NCBI RefSeq assembly: GCF_900107155.1
Contig: NZ_FNOX01000002.1
Coordinates: 186,001 to 250,000, forward strand
Origin: Pseudomonas salomonii
Lineage (GTDB): Bacteria > Pseudomonadota > Gammaproteobacteria > Pseudomonadales > Pseudomonadaceae
DNA length: 64,000 nucleotides
Direction of reading: 5' to 3'
The notes under the pieces were generated by a model. That model was not told the origin of the DNA. It did not search any database and saw only the letters and a program-made list of their open reading frames with translations. Below are positions 33,685 to 41,766 of the stretch, piece by piece; position 1 is the first letter of the stretch; each line of letters starts with the position of its first letter. The position numbers and the translations under genes are program-made.

Positions 33685-33775
33685 GCTCTCGAATAATGGA
33701 TCCAATATATTGACACGGTGTCATAGTTCAATATTAAAGAGCCACTACCGGCGCTAATAAAGTGCATGTCCCCCA

Positions 33776-34879
33776 TTACCGGGCCAGACTCCAACCACAC
33801 TTGTTTAACGCGCCGATTAATACTTCGTCGGTAAGTCCGGGCACCGTGACGCCGTCTTCAGTGGTCATGTCTTCGCCCGCCAGGATCGCGTTGATGATCG
33901 CCTCCTCCACCGCCTCTGCGGCGGCACTGAACAACGGCGAAATATGGTCGTTGTTGACCATGCGCAACACGCTGCTGAGTGCCAGGTCCTTGCGCCCGTA
34001 GTCTGCCGGTGGCAGCCCGTGATTGCCGGTGGCGAAGGCCAGGAACAGGTCGCCACTGGAATCCTCGGTGCCGCCGCCGGTGCGTGCGATACCGATGGAC
34101 GCGCGTTGTGCCAGGCGCTGGCATTGATGGGGCAGCAACGGCGCATCGGTGGCGATGATGACTACGATCGAACCCATGCCCGGCGTGCCCCGCTCGGCGA
34201 ACGGCGAGGGTATGTCCATCAACTGGCGCCCCACCGGGTAGCCATCCACGCGTAACTCCTGGCGCTTGCCATGGTTGGCCTGCACCAGCACACCGACGGT
34301 CCAGCCGCCCTGCTCCTGCGGCACACGCCGGGAGGCGGTGCCGATACCGCCCTTGAACTCATGGCAGATCATGCCGGTGCCGCCGCCGACTGCGCCCTCT
34401 TGCACCGGGCCGCCCTCGGCCGCCTCCAGCGCCTGGCGTACATGTTCTGGCTTGACGTGCTGGCCCCAGATATCGTTGAGCAAGCCGTCGTAGGTTTCCA
34501 TCACCACCGGCATGCACCAATACACCGCCGGGTCCGCCAGGCGCTCGCGCTCAAGAGCGATCAGGCTGTCACGCACAATCCCGATGCTGTGGGTGTTGGT
34601 GATGGCGATCGGCGTGGTCAGCAGCCCCGCTTCGCTGATCCACTCAAGGCCGGTGGCGTCGCCGTTGCCGTTGAGCACGTGGTAGCCGGCGAAACACGGT
34701 TGCCGGCGTGCCTCCCCGGCGCGCGGCTGGATCACGCTGACGCCGGTGCGCACCTGTTTGCCGTCGACACTCGCCTTGAGCGTGGCGTGGCCCACGCGGA
34801 CGCCGGGAACATCGGTGATGGCATTCAATTCGCCGGGCGTGCCCAGCCCCAACGTAATGCCCAATTGACGTGCACGCAT
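33776..34879 (-). CDS. P1-family peptidase (DmpA/BapA-like aminopeptidase)
   Basis: 367 residues from the ATG at 34879, with AAGGAG 5 bp before it. Family S58 features: NAITDVPGVRVGHATL at the N-terminus, NGNGDATGLEW, AITNTHSIGIVRDSL, and GGGTGMICHEFKGGIGTASR around residues 165-185. In DmpA this last region contains the Gly-Ser self-cleavage site and nucleophile. Late AFATGNHGLP is also conserved. Members are cytoplasmic N-terminal nucleophile-like aminopeptidases acting on D-amino acid or beta-amino acid peptides. It follows the APC permease by 9 bp, suggesting hydrolysis of an imported small peptide or amide. Confidence 0.5.
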   Translation of the reverse strand: MRARQLGITLGLGTPGELNAITDVPGVRVGHATLKASVDGKQVRTGVSVIQPRAGEARRQPCFAGYHVLNGNGDATGLEWISEAGLLTTPIAITNTHSIGIVRDSLIALERERLADPAVYWCMPVVMETYDGLLNDIWGQHVKPEHVRQALEAAEGGPVQEGAVGGGTGMICHEFKGGIGTASRRVPQEQGGWTVGVLVQANHGKRQELRVDGYPVGRQLMDIPSPFAERGTPGMGSIVVIIATDAPLLPHQCQRLAQRASIGIARTGGGTEDSSGDLFLAFATGNHGLPPADYGRKDLALSSVLRMVNNDHISPLFSAAAEAVEEAIINAILAGEDMTTEDGVTVPGLTDEVLIGALNKCGWSLAR

Positions 34880-34888
34880 ACCCACTCC

Positions 34889-36253
34889 TTACAATTTCTG
34901 AAACGCCGGACTCGTCCGGCCACTGATGCAATACAAAATCACCGACAAGGCCAGCAAGCCGATGATGATCATGATGTCGCGTACCGACGCCGCCGCGATC
35001 AGGGTCACCAGCAGGTAACCGGCGCCCAGCACGGCCAGCACTGCCGGCAGCGGCCATAACGGCATGCGATACGGATGCTCGCGATCACGCAGCAGCACCC
35101 GGCTCATCAGCGCGCTCAACGCCACCACCAGGTACACCAGGATGATCAGCAATACACTGAAGGACGTCAGGTCCGCCAGGTTCGAGCTGAAACTCAACAG
35201 CGCCGAAGGGATGGCCAGAAACAATGTCGCCAGCCATGGAGAATCCCAGCGCGGGTGGATACGTGTAAACAGCGCGTTGATACGCGGCGTCCACAGGGCA
35301 TCACGGCCGCTACTGAACACCACCCGGCCAATCTGGATGACGATGGCGACAATCGCGTTGAACACCGACAGGAAAATCCCGGCACTGACCAGACGTGACA
35401 GGGTTTCATTGCCATGGCTGCTCAGCAGATAGCCGATCGGGTCAGGGCTGCTGATCATCGCGCTCAGCGACGGCGCGCCGATCAACAACGCCGTGATCGG
35501 CACCAGTTCGATCACCACCACCAGCCCCAGCGACCACAGCACAGCCTTGTGCACGCCTTTGCCACCGCACTTCATGTCTTCGGCCAGCAATACCGCCGGA
35601 CCATACCCATTAAACGAGAACAGGCCGATGCCCACGGCGCCGATCACCAACGCCCAGGGCGCCAGGTGCAACACGCCGTTTTCGACGATCTGCGGCTGGA
35701 ACAGCACGCTGGCCGGTTGTACCGGGTTGCCAAAGCCGATAACAACGATCACCAGCAACGCCGCTACTTCCAGCAGCAGGCACGTGCCGGTGATCCAGGC
35801 ATTGAGCTTGATATTGAGGATACCCAGGGCGTAGCTGCACACCACGATGACCAGAGCCACGGTTTGCGAGTCGAATTTAGTGCCCAGGGCGTTATTCAGG
35901 TACGTCGCTGCACCGGTGGCCAAGACCGGCGGGATAAACAACAGCATCACCAGCACGGTCAGAAACGTCGCATAACCGGCCATGCCACCAAACACCCGTT
36001 TGGCATACACGTATTCACCACCGGCGCTGTTATGGGCGCGACCGAGTTCGGCGTAACAGAAGGCGAACATCAGCGCGAGCAAGGCCGCCATCATAAACGC
36101 CAGGAACACACCACTGCCCGCCTGCTGGATGGCAAAGGGTGCAATCACGAATACCGAGCTGGCCGGCGTGACCGCCGAAACCGTAATGGCCACCACATCG
36201 AACACACTCAGGGTTGGCTTGAGCACGCCGTCTGGCGCGAGGGAAGCACTCAT
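34889..36253 (-). CDS. APC-family amino-acid permease
   Basis: 454 residues from the ATG at 36253 (GAGGATAACG before it). About 12 membrane helices; the first conserved block is LSVFDVVAITVSAVTPASSVFVIAPFA, then FCYAELGRAHNSAGGEYVYAKR with the helix-2/3 signature of the family. Inner-membrane uptake of an amino acid or amine; substrate not predictable. In one unit with the P1 peptidase and divergent from a LuxR-type regulator with about 200 bp between. Confidence 0.5.
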   Translation of the reverse strand: MSASLAPDGVLKPTLSVFDVVAITVSAVTPASSVFVIAPFAIQQAGSGVFLAFMMAALLALMFAFCYAELGRAHNSAGGEYVYAKRVFGGMAGYATFLTVLVMLLFIPPVLATGAATYLNNALGTKFDSQTVALVIVVCSYALGILNIKLNAWITGTCLLLEVAALLVIVVIGFGNPVQPASVLFQPQIVENGVLHLAPWALVIGAVGIGLFSFNGYGPAVLLAEDMKCGGKGVHKAVLWSLGLVVVIELVPITALLIGAPSLSAMISSPDPIGYLLSSHGNETLSRLVSAGIFLSVFNAIVAIVIQIGRVVFSSGRDALWTPRINALFTRIHPRWDSPWLATLFLAIPSALLSFSSNLADLTSFSVLLIILVYLVVALSALMSRVLLRDREHPYRMPLWPLPAVLAVLGAGYLLVTLIAAASVRDIMIIIGLLALSVILYCISGRTSPAFQKL

Positions 36254-36453
36254 ATCGTTATCCTCTATCGTTGTTTTTGGTAGGAGGCAGAAACGAAAAA
36301 AGTCGGGCGCTTGCGAGATATGTTTCTCGCTGGATGACGGCAAAGTAAACGTTGCGTTTATGCAGGCCAATTCCCCTATTGGCGTACTCCCCTTGACGAT
36401 ACGCGGCAAAAGCCGAACCCTTGGCCGATCTATTGAGGGCTGGAGCCGTGTTT

Positions 36454-37239
36454 ATGAGCCTGTTCAGAGAGGTCGGCATGCATGCTGGCCTGGGCCGTAC
36501 CGTTGCACACCTGGGCAGCGAGCGCTTCTGGAAACAGCTGGTGCTGTTGCTGCACCAATGCCTGCCGTTCGATAACGCCCTGGCGATTTTTTATCCCCTC
36601 GATGGCCCGCCCGTGGCCCTGGAAGAATTCGACGCCCAGCCCACCAGCAAACCGGCCTCGATGCTGGTGTATCTCAATGGCCTGTACCTGATCGACCCGT
36701 TTTACCAGGCCTACCGCGAAGGGTATGCCAGCGGCGTGTATCGCCTGGAGGAAGTGGCACCGGACCATTTTCGCCAGAGTGAATACTTCCTCAACTACTT
36801 CCACGACAACGTGCTGGAAGACGAGGTGCAATTCATTCTGCAATTGCCGGGTACAGGCACGCTGTCGTTATCGCTGGGCATGCAGCGGCGCTTCAACTTT
36901 GAAGAAACCGGGTTGATGACCACCCTGGCGGCCTGGGTGCTGCCGCTGATGCAGCAGCACTGGCAGCAAAGCACCCAGCGTGCACCGGCGATGGACACGC
37001 AGATTCGCGACGCGTTGAGCCACTTTGGCAGTGGGGTGCTGTCGGAGCGTGAGCTGGAAGTGGCGCGCCTGGTATTGCGTGGGTTCTCGTCCAAGGCCAT
37101 GGCCGAGCGTTTGAAGATCTCGCCGGACACCGTGAAGGTGCACCGGCGACACCTGTACGCAAAGCTGGATATTTCGTCACAGCCGGAACTGTTTTCGTTG
37201 TTTATCCAGTCGTTGGGGCATGATTTGGAAAATCCCTGA
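36454..37239 (+). CDS. LuxR-type transcription regulator
   Basis: 261 residues from the ATG at 36454 (GGAG 8 bp before). The N-terminal 180 residues are an unassigned sensor region. The C-terminus (about 195-255) is a LuxR/GerE helix-turn-helix: LSERELEVARLVLRGFSSKA, MAERLKISPDTVKVHRRHLY. No receiver domain and no obvious acyl-homoserine-lactone motif, so not a classical quorum regulator by sequence. Divergent from the permease-peptidase unit, which it may control in response to the imported compound. Confidence 0.5.
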   Translation: MSLFREVGMHAGLGRTVAHLGSERFWKQLVLLLHQCLPFDNALAIFYPLDGPPVALEEFDAQPTSKPASMLVYLNGLYLIDPFYQAYREGYASGVYRLEEVAPDHFRQSEYFLNYFHDNVLEDEVQFILQLPGTGTLSLSLGMQRRFNFEETGLMTTLAAWVLPLMQQHWQQSTQRAPAMDTQIRDALSHFGSGVLSERELEVARLVLRGFSSKAMAERLKISPDTVKVHRRHLYAKLDISSQPELFSLFIQSLGHDLENP

Positions 37240-37244
37240 AAACC

Positions 37245-37294
37245 GGGACGCGGAGGTCCCTGGCTGCATTCCCACGCAGAGCGTGGGAACGATC
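37245..37294. repeat. Half copy of repeat family R1
   Basis: Only the right half is present: GGGACGCGGAGGTCCCTGG, then GCATTCCCACGCAGAGCGTG to GATC. It fills most of the gap between the LuxR and binding-protein genes and looks like a decayed element. Confidence 0.5.
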
Positions 37295-37328
37295 AAAGCC
37301 TGCTCCCACAGGGCGCTCAGTGTGACGC

Positions 37329-38408
37329 CTAGCGCCCGGTACGAATGGTGTTCCACACCCGCGTACGAATCCGGTCGATGTTCAGTGGCATTGCTTCCAG
37401 TGCAAACAACTTGCCCATCATTTCCGGGCTCGGGTACACCTTGGTGTCGGCCTTGATTGCAGGGTCTACCAGGCTGTCAGCCGCCGCGTTGCCGTTGGCG
37501 TAGTGCACATAGTTGGTGATGCTGGCCATCACTTCCGGGCGCAGCAGGTAGTTCATGAACGCGTAACCGCCTTTTTCGTCCGGGGCATCGGCGGGCATGG
37601 CGACCATGTCGAACCAGATGGCGGCGCCTTCCTTGGGAATGTTGTAGCCGATGTTCACGCCGTTTTTGGCTTCCTTGGCGCGGCTTTCGGCCTGCAGGAT
37701 GTCGCCGGAGAAGCCGACGGCCACGCAAATGTCGCCATTGGCCAGGTCAGCGGTGTATTTCGAGGAATGGAAGTAGGCTACATACGGACGCACTTTCATC
37801 AGCAGCCCTTCAGCCTTTTTGTAGTCCTCGGCCTTCTTGCTGTGGGGCGGCAGGCCCAGGTAATTAAGCGCCGCCGGCAGCAGTTCCGGGCCGTTATCGA
37901 GAATCGCCACGCCGCATTTTTGCAGCTTGGCCATGTTCTCGGGTTTGAAGATCAGGTCCCAGGAATCCACGGGCGCGTTATCGCCGAGCACCGCCTTGAC
38001 CTTGTCGATGTTGTAGCCGATGCCGGTGCTGCCCCACAGGTAGGGGAAACCATGCTCATTGCCCGGGTCGTTGTTTTGCAGGGCCTTAAGCAGCACCGGG
38101 TTGAGGTTTTTCCAGTTCGGCAGCTGGCTCTTGTCGAGCTTTTTGAGGGCGCCGCCCTGAATCTGCCGGGCCATGAAGTGGTTGGAGGGGAACACGACGT
38201 CATAGCCGGATTTGCCGGTCATCAACTTGCCGTCAAGGGTTTCGTTGCTGTCGTATACGTCGTAGGTGAAACCGATGCCGGTTTCTTTCTGGAAGTTTTT
38301 GGTGGTGTCCGGCGCGATGTAGTCCGACCAGTTGTAGATCTTGACCGTCTCGGCGGCCTGGCTGATAGCGGCCACCCACATCAAGGGCAACAGGGCAATG
38401 GCTTTCAT
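37329..38408 (-). CDS. Polyamine-type ABC periplasmic binding protein (PotF/SpuD-like)
   Basis: 359 residues. Signal peptide about 1-18 ([10 protein letters not shown]). Family blocks: [70 protein letters not shown] and a late [11 protein letters not shown]. It binds putrescine, spermidine or a related amine. No ABC ATPase or permease gene accompanies it here, so it must use components coded elsewhere. Last gene of the cupin / FAD oxidoreductase run. AGGAAATCG stands before the ATG. Confidence 0.5.
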   Translation of the reverse strand: MKAIALLPLMWVAAISQAAETVKIYNWSDYIAPDTTKNFQKETGIGFTYDVYDSNETLDGKLMTGKSGYDVVFPSNHFMARQIQGGALKKLDKSQLPNWKNLNPVLLKALQNNDPGNEHGFPYLWGSTGIGYNIDKVKAVLGDNAPVDSWDLIFKPENMAKLQKCGVAILDNGPELLPAALNYLGLPPHSKKAEDYKKAEGLLMKVRPYVAYFHSSKYTADLANGDICVAVGFSGDILQAESRAKEAKNGVNIGYNIPKEGAAIWFDMVAMPADAPDEKGGYAFMNYLLRPEVMASITNYVHYANGNAAADSLVDPAIKADTKVYPSPEMMGKLFALEAMPLNIDRIRTRVWNTIRTGR

Positions 38409-38468
38409 GGTTCGATTTCCTGGCGGTTTTAGGGCTGTTTTTATGGCAGGCGATCAAGGATCAAAGCG

Positions 38469-38810
38469 TTACAGGATCAATACGTAGGTCTTGCGCACGG
38501 TCTCGTGGATGTCCCAGATGCCGGTGCTGTTGGCCGGCAACATCAGTGCATCGCCGGCTTGTAGGTGAACGACTTCGCCGTTGTCCGGCGTGAAGGTGCA
38601 GCGGCCCTGGATGAAGTGGCAAAACTCCTGGGAGTTGATCTGCCGGCGCCAGCGGCCTGGGGTGCATGCCCAGATGCCGGTTTCGACGCCATCGCTGCGC
38701 TCAACACTTAAGGTCGAGGCCACGGCGATGGGTTCGCCCAAGGGCATGGCTACCGGTGAGGCGTCCGGCAGATGGGCATTCAGCACGTCTTTGAAGTGAG
38801 TGATGCTCAT
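38469..38810 (-). CDS. Cupin-domain protein
   Basis: 113 residues forming one small beta-barrel: GIWACTPGRWRRQINSQEFCHFIQGRCTFTPDNGE and LQAGDALMLPANSTGIWDIHETVRKTYV. The pattern is that of the (S)-ureidoglycine/EutQ-like cupins often found in polyamine catabolic loci; the usual first-motif histidines are replaced (E..HFIQG keeps one). Between the FAD oxidoreductase and the binding protein, with short gaps, hence probably the same transcript. Exact role unknown. Confidence 0.5.
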   Translation of the reverse strand: MSITHFKDVLNAHLPDASPVAMPLGEPIAVASTLSVERSDGVETGIWACTPGRWRRQINSQEFCHFIQGRCTFTPDNGEVVHLQAGDALMLPANSTGIWDIHETVRKTYVLIL

Positions 38811-38836
38811 GGGTTTTCCCGTGTGAGTGAAACATC

Positions 38837-40243
38837 TCAGTGCATGAAACCTTCCATGAACCCGGCCACGCCGGTCGCCAATTTGCGCCGCCAGGGCGCG
38901 CTGTTGGGGTTGGCCAACACTTGGTCTTCATGGACAAAACTGCGAATGATCGCGTTGTAACCCAGCCAGCGGCAGGGCTCGGGCTCCCAGGCCTTGAGCG
39001 CGTCCAGGCCACGCTCGCGAATCACCCAGGGCTGGGTGGTCAGCGGCGTATCGAGGCCCAGAATCATGTCGGCGAGCGTACGACCACCGAGGTTGGTGGC
39101 GCCGACGCCCTCCCCGCCATAACCGCCGGACAGCGCGATGCCGGTGGTGTGATCGCAGAGCATGTGCGGTCGGAAGTTGCGCGACATGCCGAGGTTGCCG
39201 CCCCAGGAGTGGGTAATCTTGACGTGTTTGAGCTGCGGAAAGAGTTCGCTGAACAGGTAGCGACGCAGCGCCACTTCGTCGGTGCTCAGGTCGAAGTTAT
39301 GGCGCAGCTTGCCGGCAAACTGATAGCCGCCACGGGCGCCGAATATCAGGCGGTCATCCGCCGAACGCTGCCCGTAGGTGACCTGGCGGCTGCTTTCGCC
39401 AAAGGCCTGGCCCCGGTTCAAGCCAATCTCATCCCAGGTGCTGGCCGGCAACGGTTCGGTGGCGACCATCAGGCTTTGCACCGGTAACTGATAGCGCCCC
39501 AACGGCGGCAACGTGGTGGCGTAACCTTCGACCGCCGGCACCACCCACGCGGCGCGCACGCTGGCGTTGGCCGTGCGCACGCTGCCGGACTGCCAATGGG
39601 TGACGGGGCTGTTCTCATAGATCGTCACGCCCATGCTCTCCACCACCCGCGCCAGGCCGCGCACCAGTTTGGCCGGGTTGATGGTCGCGACATGGGGCGC
39701 ATAGATGCCGCCATACGGCCTGGCGATGCGGATCTGCTCGGCCAGCTGTTGCGGGCTCAGCCAGCGGTAATCCGCTTCGGTGAGGCCCTGGGCGTGGAGC
39801 GTGTCCAGGTAACGGCGCAGGCTGCCCTCCTGCTCCGGGTAGCGCGCCGCACAGTACAGCACACCGCCCTTGCGGTAGTCGCAGTCGATGCTTTCACGGG
39901 CCAGTACTTGGGCGACTTCGTCGGGGATGCCATGCAGCAGGTCAAACGAGGCGCGCCGTTGTGGCGGTGACAGGCCGGCCAGCAGGCGGTCTTCGCCCAA
40001 CAGGTTGCCCATCAGCCAGCCGCCATTGCGGCCCGAAGCACCGAAACCTGCGGTCTGCGCTTCGATAATCGCGATCTTCAGCTCCGGGGCCTGGCGCTTG
40101 AGGTAGTAGGCGGTCCACAGCCCGGTATAGCCGGCGCCGATAATCGCCACATTGACGTCCAGGTCATGCGCCAGGGACGGCCGCGCCACCAGCGGGTCGT
40201 CCAACTGGTCCATCCATAAACTGATGTTGCGCCATGCCGGCAT
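38837..40243 (-). CDS. FAD-dependent amine oxidoreductase (PuuB/gamma-glutamylputrescine oxidase-like)
   Basis: 468 residues. FAD-binding Rossmann motif NVAIIGAGYTGLWTAYYL (about 31-48); GFGASGRNGGWLMG (about 67-80) is typical of the DAO family acting on amines and gamma-glutamyl-putrescine. The late SGGYGGEGVGATNLGGRTLAD (about 373-393) closes the FAD site. Likely oxidises a primary or secondary amine to an aldehyde with release of H2O2 or electrons. The neighbouring binding protein and cupin agree with amine catabolism. Ribosome binding site GGGGAG is 8 bp before the ATG. Confidence 0.5.
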   Translation of the reverse strand: MPAWRNISLWMDQLDDPLVARPSLAHDLDVNVAIIGAGYTGLWTAYYLKRQAPELKIAIIEAQTAGFGASGRNGGWLMGNLLGEDRLLAGLSPPQRRASFDLLHGIPDEVAQVLARESIDCDYRKGGVLYCAARYPEQEGSLRRYLDTLHAQGLTEADYRWLSPQQLAEQIRIARPYGGIYAPHVATINPAKLVRGLARVVESMGVTIYENSPVTHWQSGSVRTANASVRAAWVVPAVEGYATTLPPLGRYQLPVQSLMVATEPLPASTWDEIGLNRGQAFGESSRQVTYGQRSADDRLIFGARGGYQFAGKLRHNFDLSTDEVALRRYLFSELFPQLKHVKITHSWGGNLGMSRNFRPHMLCDHTTGIALSGGYGGEGVGATNLGGRTLADMILGLDTPLTTQPWVIRERGLDALKAWEPEPCRWLGYNAIIRSFVHEDQVLANPNSAPWRRKLATGVAGFMEGFMH

Positions 40244-40292
40244 GCCAAGCTCCCCAACCTCGTTTCGATAGGCTGGATCCTAGAGCGTGGCG

Positions 40293-41099
40293 TCAGGGAG
40301 TGTCTTGCGCGCGTGCACGCAGAGAAATTTGTTTGACGTAGGCCTTGGGCGATTGCCCGGTGTGTTGGCGGAACGCGCTGTAGAACGCCGACAGCGAATT
40401 AAAACCGGCGGCAAACGCCAGGTCATCGACCTTGATCGGCGGCACGGCCTTGTCCAGCGCGGCCAGCAGGTGCTGGAGCCGGGCCTGGTTGACGTAGCGG
40501 TAGAAGCTCTGGCCCAGCACCTGGTTTAGCAGGTAGGAAATCTGATTGCGGCTGTAGCCGCATTCATTGGCCACACGTTGCAGGTCCAGCGCCGGGTCCA
40601 GATAGGGTTGCTTGAGTTCGAAGTACTGCTGCAGATCGTTGGCCATATGCCCCAATTGCTGGGGCGACAAGCCCAGGCGGCTGACCGTCGGACGCAGGTT
40701 TTGGGCCGGCTGTTCATGCACCAGGGAGGCGTATTCGTTGACGCGCCAGATCAACCCATCGCGCACGGTGATCGCTTCACTGGTGCGAAATGACACCAGG
40801 CCCTGGCCGCCGCGCAGGGTAATGCGGTACTGGATAAACGCGGTGTCACCGTCGGCGCGAATGCGGTCGATGTGCTCGATCGCCTCGTCGGCGCCACGCG
40901 GCATGCTGGCCTGCAGATACTCGCGCAACTCGGCCTGACCCACCACGCGGTTTTGGAAGAAGTCGTGGTACTGAATGTCGGGGTGGTAGTAGGACATCAC
41001 GCCCTCCAGGTCGCGATGGCGCCAGCACAGGTGATGGCGCAACACCAGATCGCCGGTGGCTTGGGTTTGTTCGCACTCTTCACTCAAAACGGGCTGCAT
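40293..41099 (-). CDS. AraC-family regulator fused to an NTF2/SnoaL-like domain
   Basis: 268 residues from the ATG at 41099; the frame extends to a TTG at 41156 but no ribosome binding site favours it. N-terminal half (about 15-130): HHLCWRHRDLEGVMSYYHPDIQYHDFFQNRVVGQAEL and FRTSEAITVRDGLIWRVNEY, an NTF2/SnoaL fold instead of the usual cupin. C-terminal half (about 165-262): AraC helix-turn-helix pair (LDLQRVANECGYSRNQISYL, VDDLAFAAGFNSLSAFYSAF). Directly upstream of the amine-oxidase group on the same strand, it probably senses that substrate and activates the genes. Confidence 0.5.
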   Translation of the reverse strand: MQPVLSEECEQTQATGDLVLRHHLCWRHRDLEGVMSYYHPDIQYHDFFQNRVVGQAELREYLQASMPRGADEAIEHIDRIRADGDTAFIQYRITLRGGQGLVSFRTSEAITVRDGLIWRVNEYASLVHEQPAQNLRPTVSRLGLSPQQLGHMANDLQQYFELKQPYLDPALDLQRVANECGYSRNQISYLLNQVLGQSFYRYVNQARLQHLLAALDKAVPPIKVDDLAFAAGFNSLSAFYSAFRQHTGQSPKAYVKQISLRARAQDTP

Positions 41100-41355
41100 G
41101 GACGGCTCTGCGGCGGGAATGCCTGGAAGATTGCCGAATTTGCCGGCGGCATTCAATGGTCAATCGGAACTTCTGACTAATGGCCTTTTGCCTAGTCACG
41201 AGTAAGACATGACCCATGTCATATAATCGCGAAAGAACTGCCGAACGGCCCTTAAAAAGTCAACGCGCGCTTGCGAACGAATGCTATTTTTAACCTCTTG
41301 ATGCCACGACCAGTGAAGGTCATGGCCCCCTGCCGCGAGCTAAAGGAAGCGCTCA

Positions 41356-41628
41356 ATGAACAAGGTGGGCAATATGAACAAAGTGACATTTCCCAATGCC
41401 TGCCAACTGATGCGCTGGCACTTCCATCCGATGGGCTTCGAGGGGAGCATGGACGCCCCCGGCAGTATGGTCGCACGCCTGTTCGACCGGGCCAGCGGCG
41501 AGACGTTGATCGCGATTGCCGGCATTCCTTGCGCCACGGTGATGAATGCGGCGGATGTGGAGCGCATTATCGAAGCGGTGGAGGATGAGCTGGAGTGTTT
41601 TGTGCCGCCGCTGTCGTTGCGGGCGTGA
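41356..41628 (+). CDS. Small DUF1652-like protein
   Basis: 90 residues. Core 'LMRWHFHPMGFEGSMDAPGSMVARLFDRASGETLIAIAGIP' followed by an acidic helix resembles the short DUF1652 proteins that are common in Pseudomonas and lack known function. AAGGAAG precedes the first ATG; a second ATG at 41374 with AAGGTGGG before it is just as plausible, the first 12 bases after each start being nearly the same (ATGAACAARGTG). Single gene, ended by a REPIN. Confidence 0.5.
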   Translation: MNKVGNMNKVTFPNACQLMRWHFHPMGFEGSMDAPGSMVARLFDRASGETLIAIAGIPCATVMNAADVERIIEAVEDELECFVPPLSLRA

Positions 41629-41657
41629 CGCTCATTTATAAGCCGATGACTATCTAA

Positions 41658-41746
41658 TGTGGGAGCGGGCTTGCTCGCGAAGGCGTTTTGTCAGTTGATA
41701 CATCTGTCACTGATACTCCGCTTTCGCGAGCAAGCCCGCTCTCACA
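41658..41746. repeat. REPIN, copy 3
   Basis: Arms TGTGGGAGCGGGCTTGCTCG and CGAGCAAGCCCGCTCTCACA (one change in the right arm), between the DUF1652-like gene and the convergent helicase gene, where it may also act as terminator. Confidence 0.5.
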
Positions 41747-41766
41747 GTGGGAATTGTGTATAGCTG

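Larger units (their letters stand above)
33408..33775. other. 368-bp AT-richer region upstream of aprA
   Basis: No gene seen. It holds the aprA leader and promoter (not resolved), the Rsm-type site at 33413-33423, a short palindrome CCTCGCGGGCGAGG at 33456-33469 in the leader, and TGACACGGTGTCA at 33711-33723, a 13-bp dyad that could be an operator. Base composition is clearly more AT-rich than the flanking genes, as usual for regulated exoenzyme promoters. Confidence 0.5.

Noticed and set aside
33711..33723. TTGACA...TGTCA palindrome as a + strand promoter
   Set aside because: There is no proper -10 box at the right distance and no + strand gene follows. Kept only as a possible operator in the aprA upstream region.
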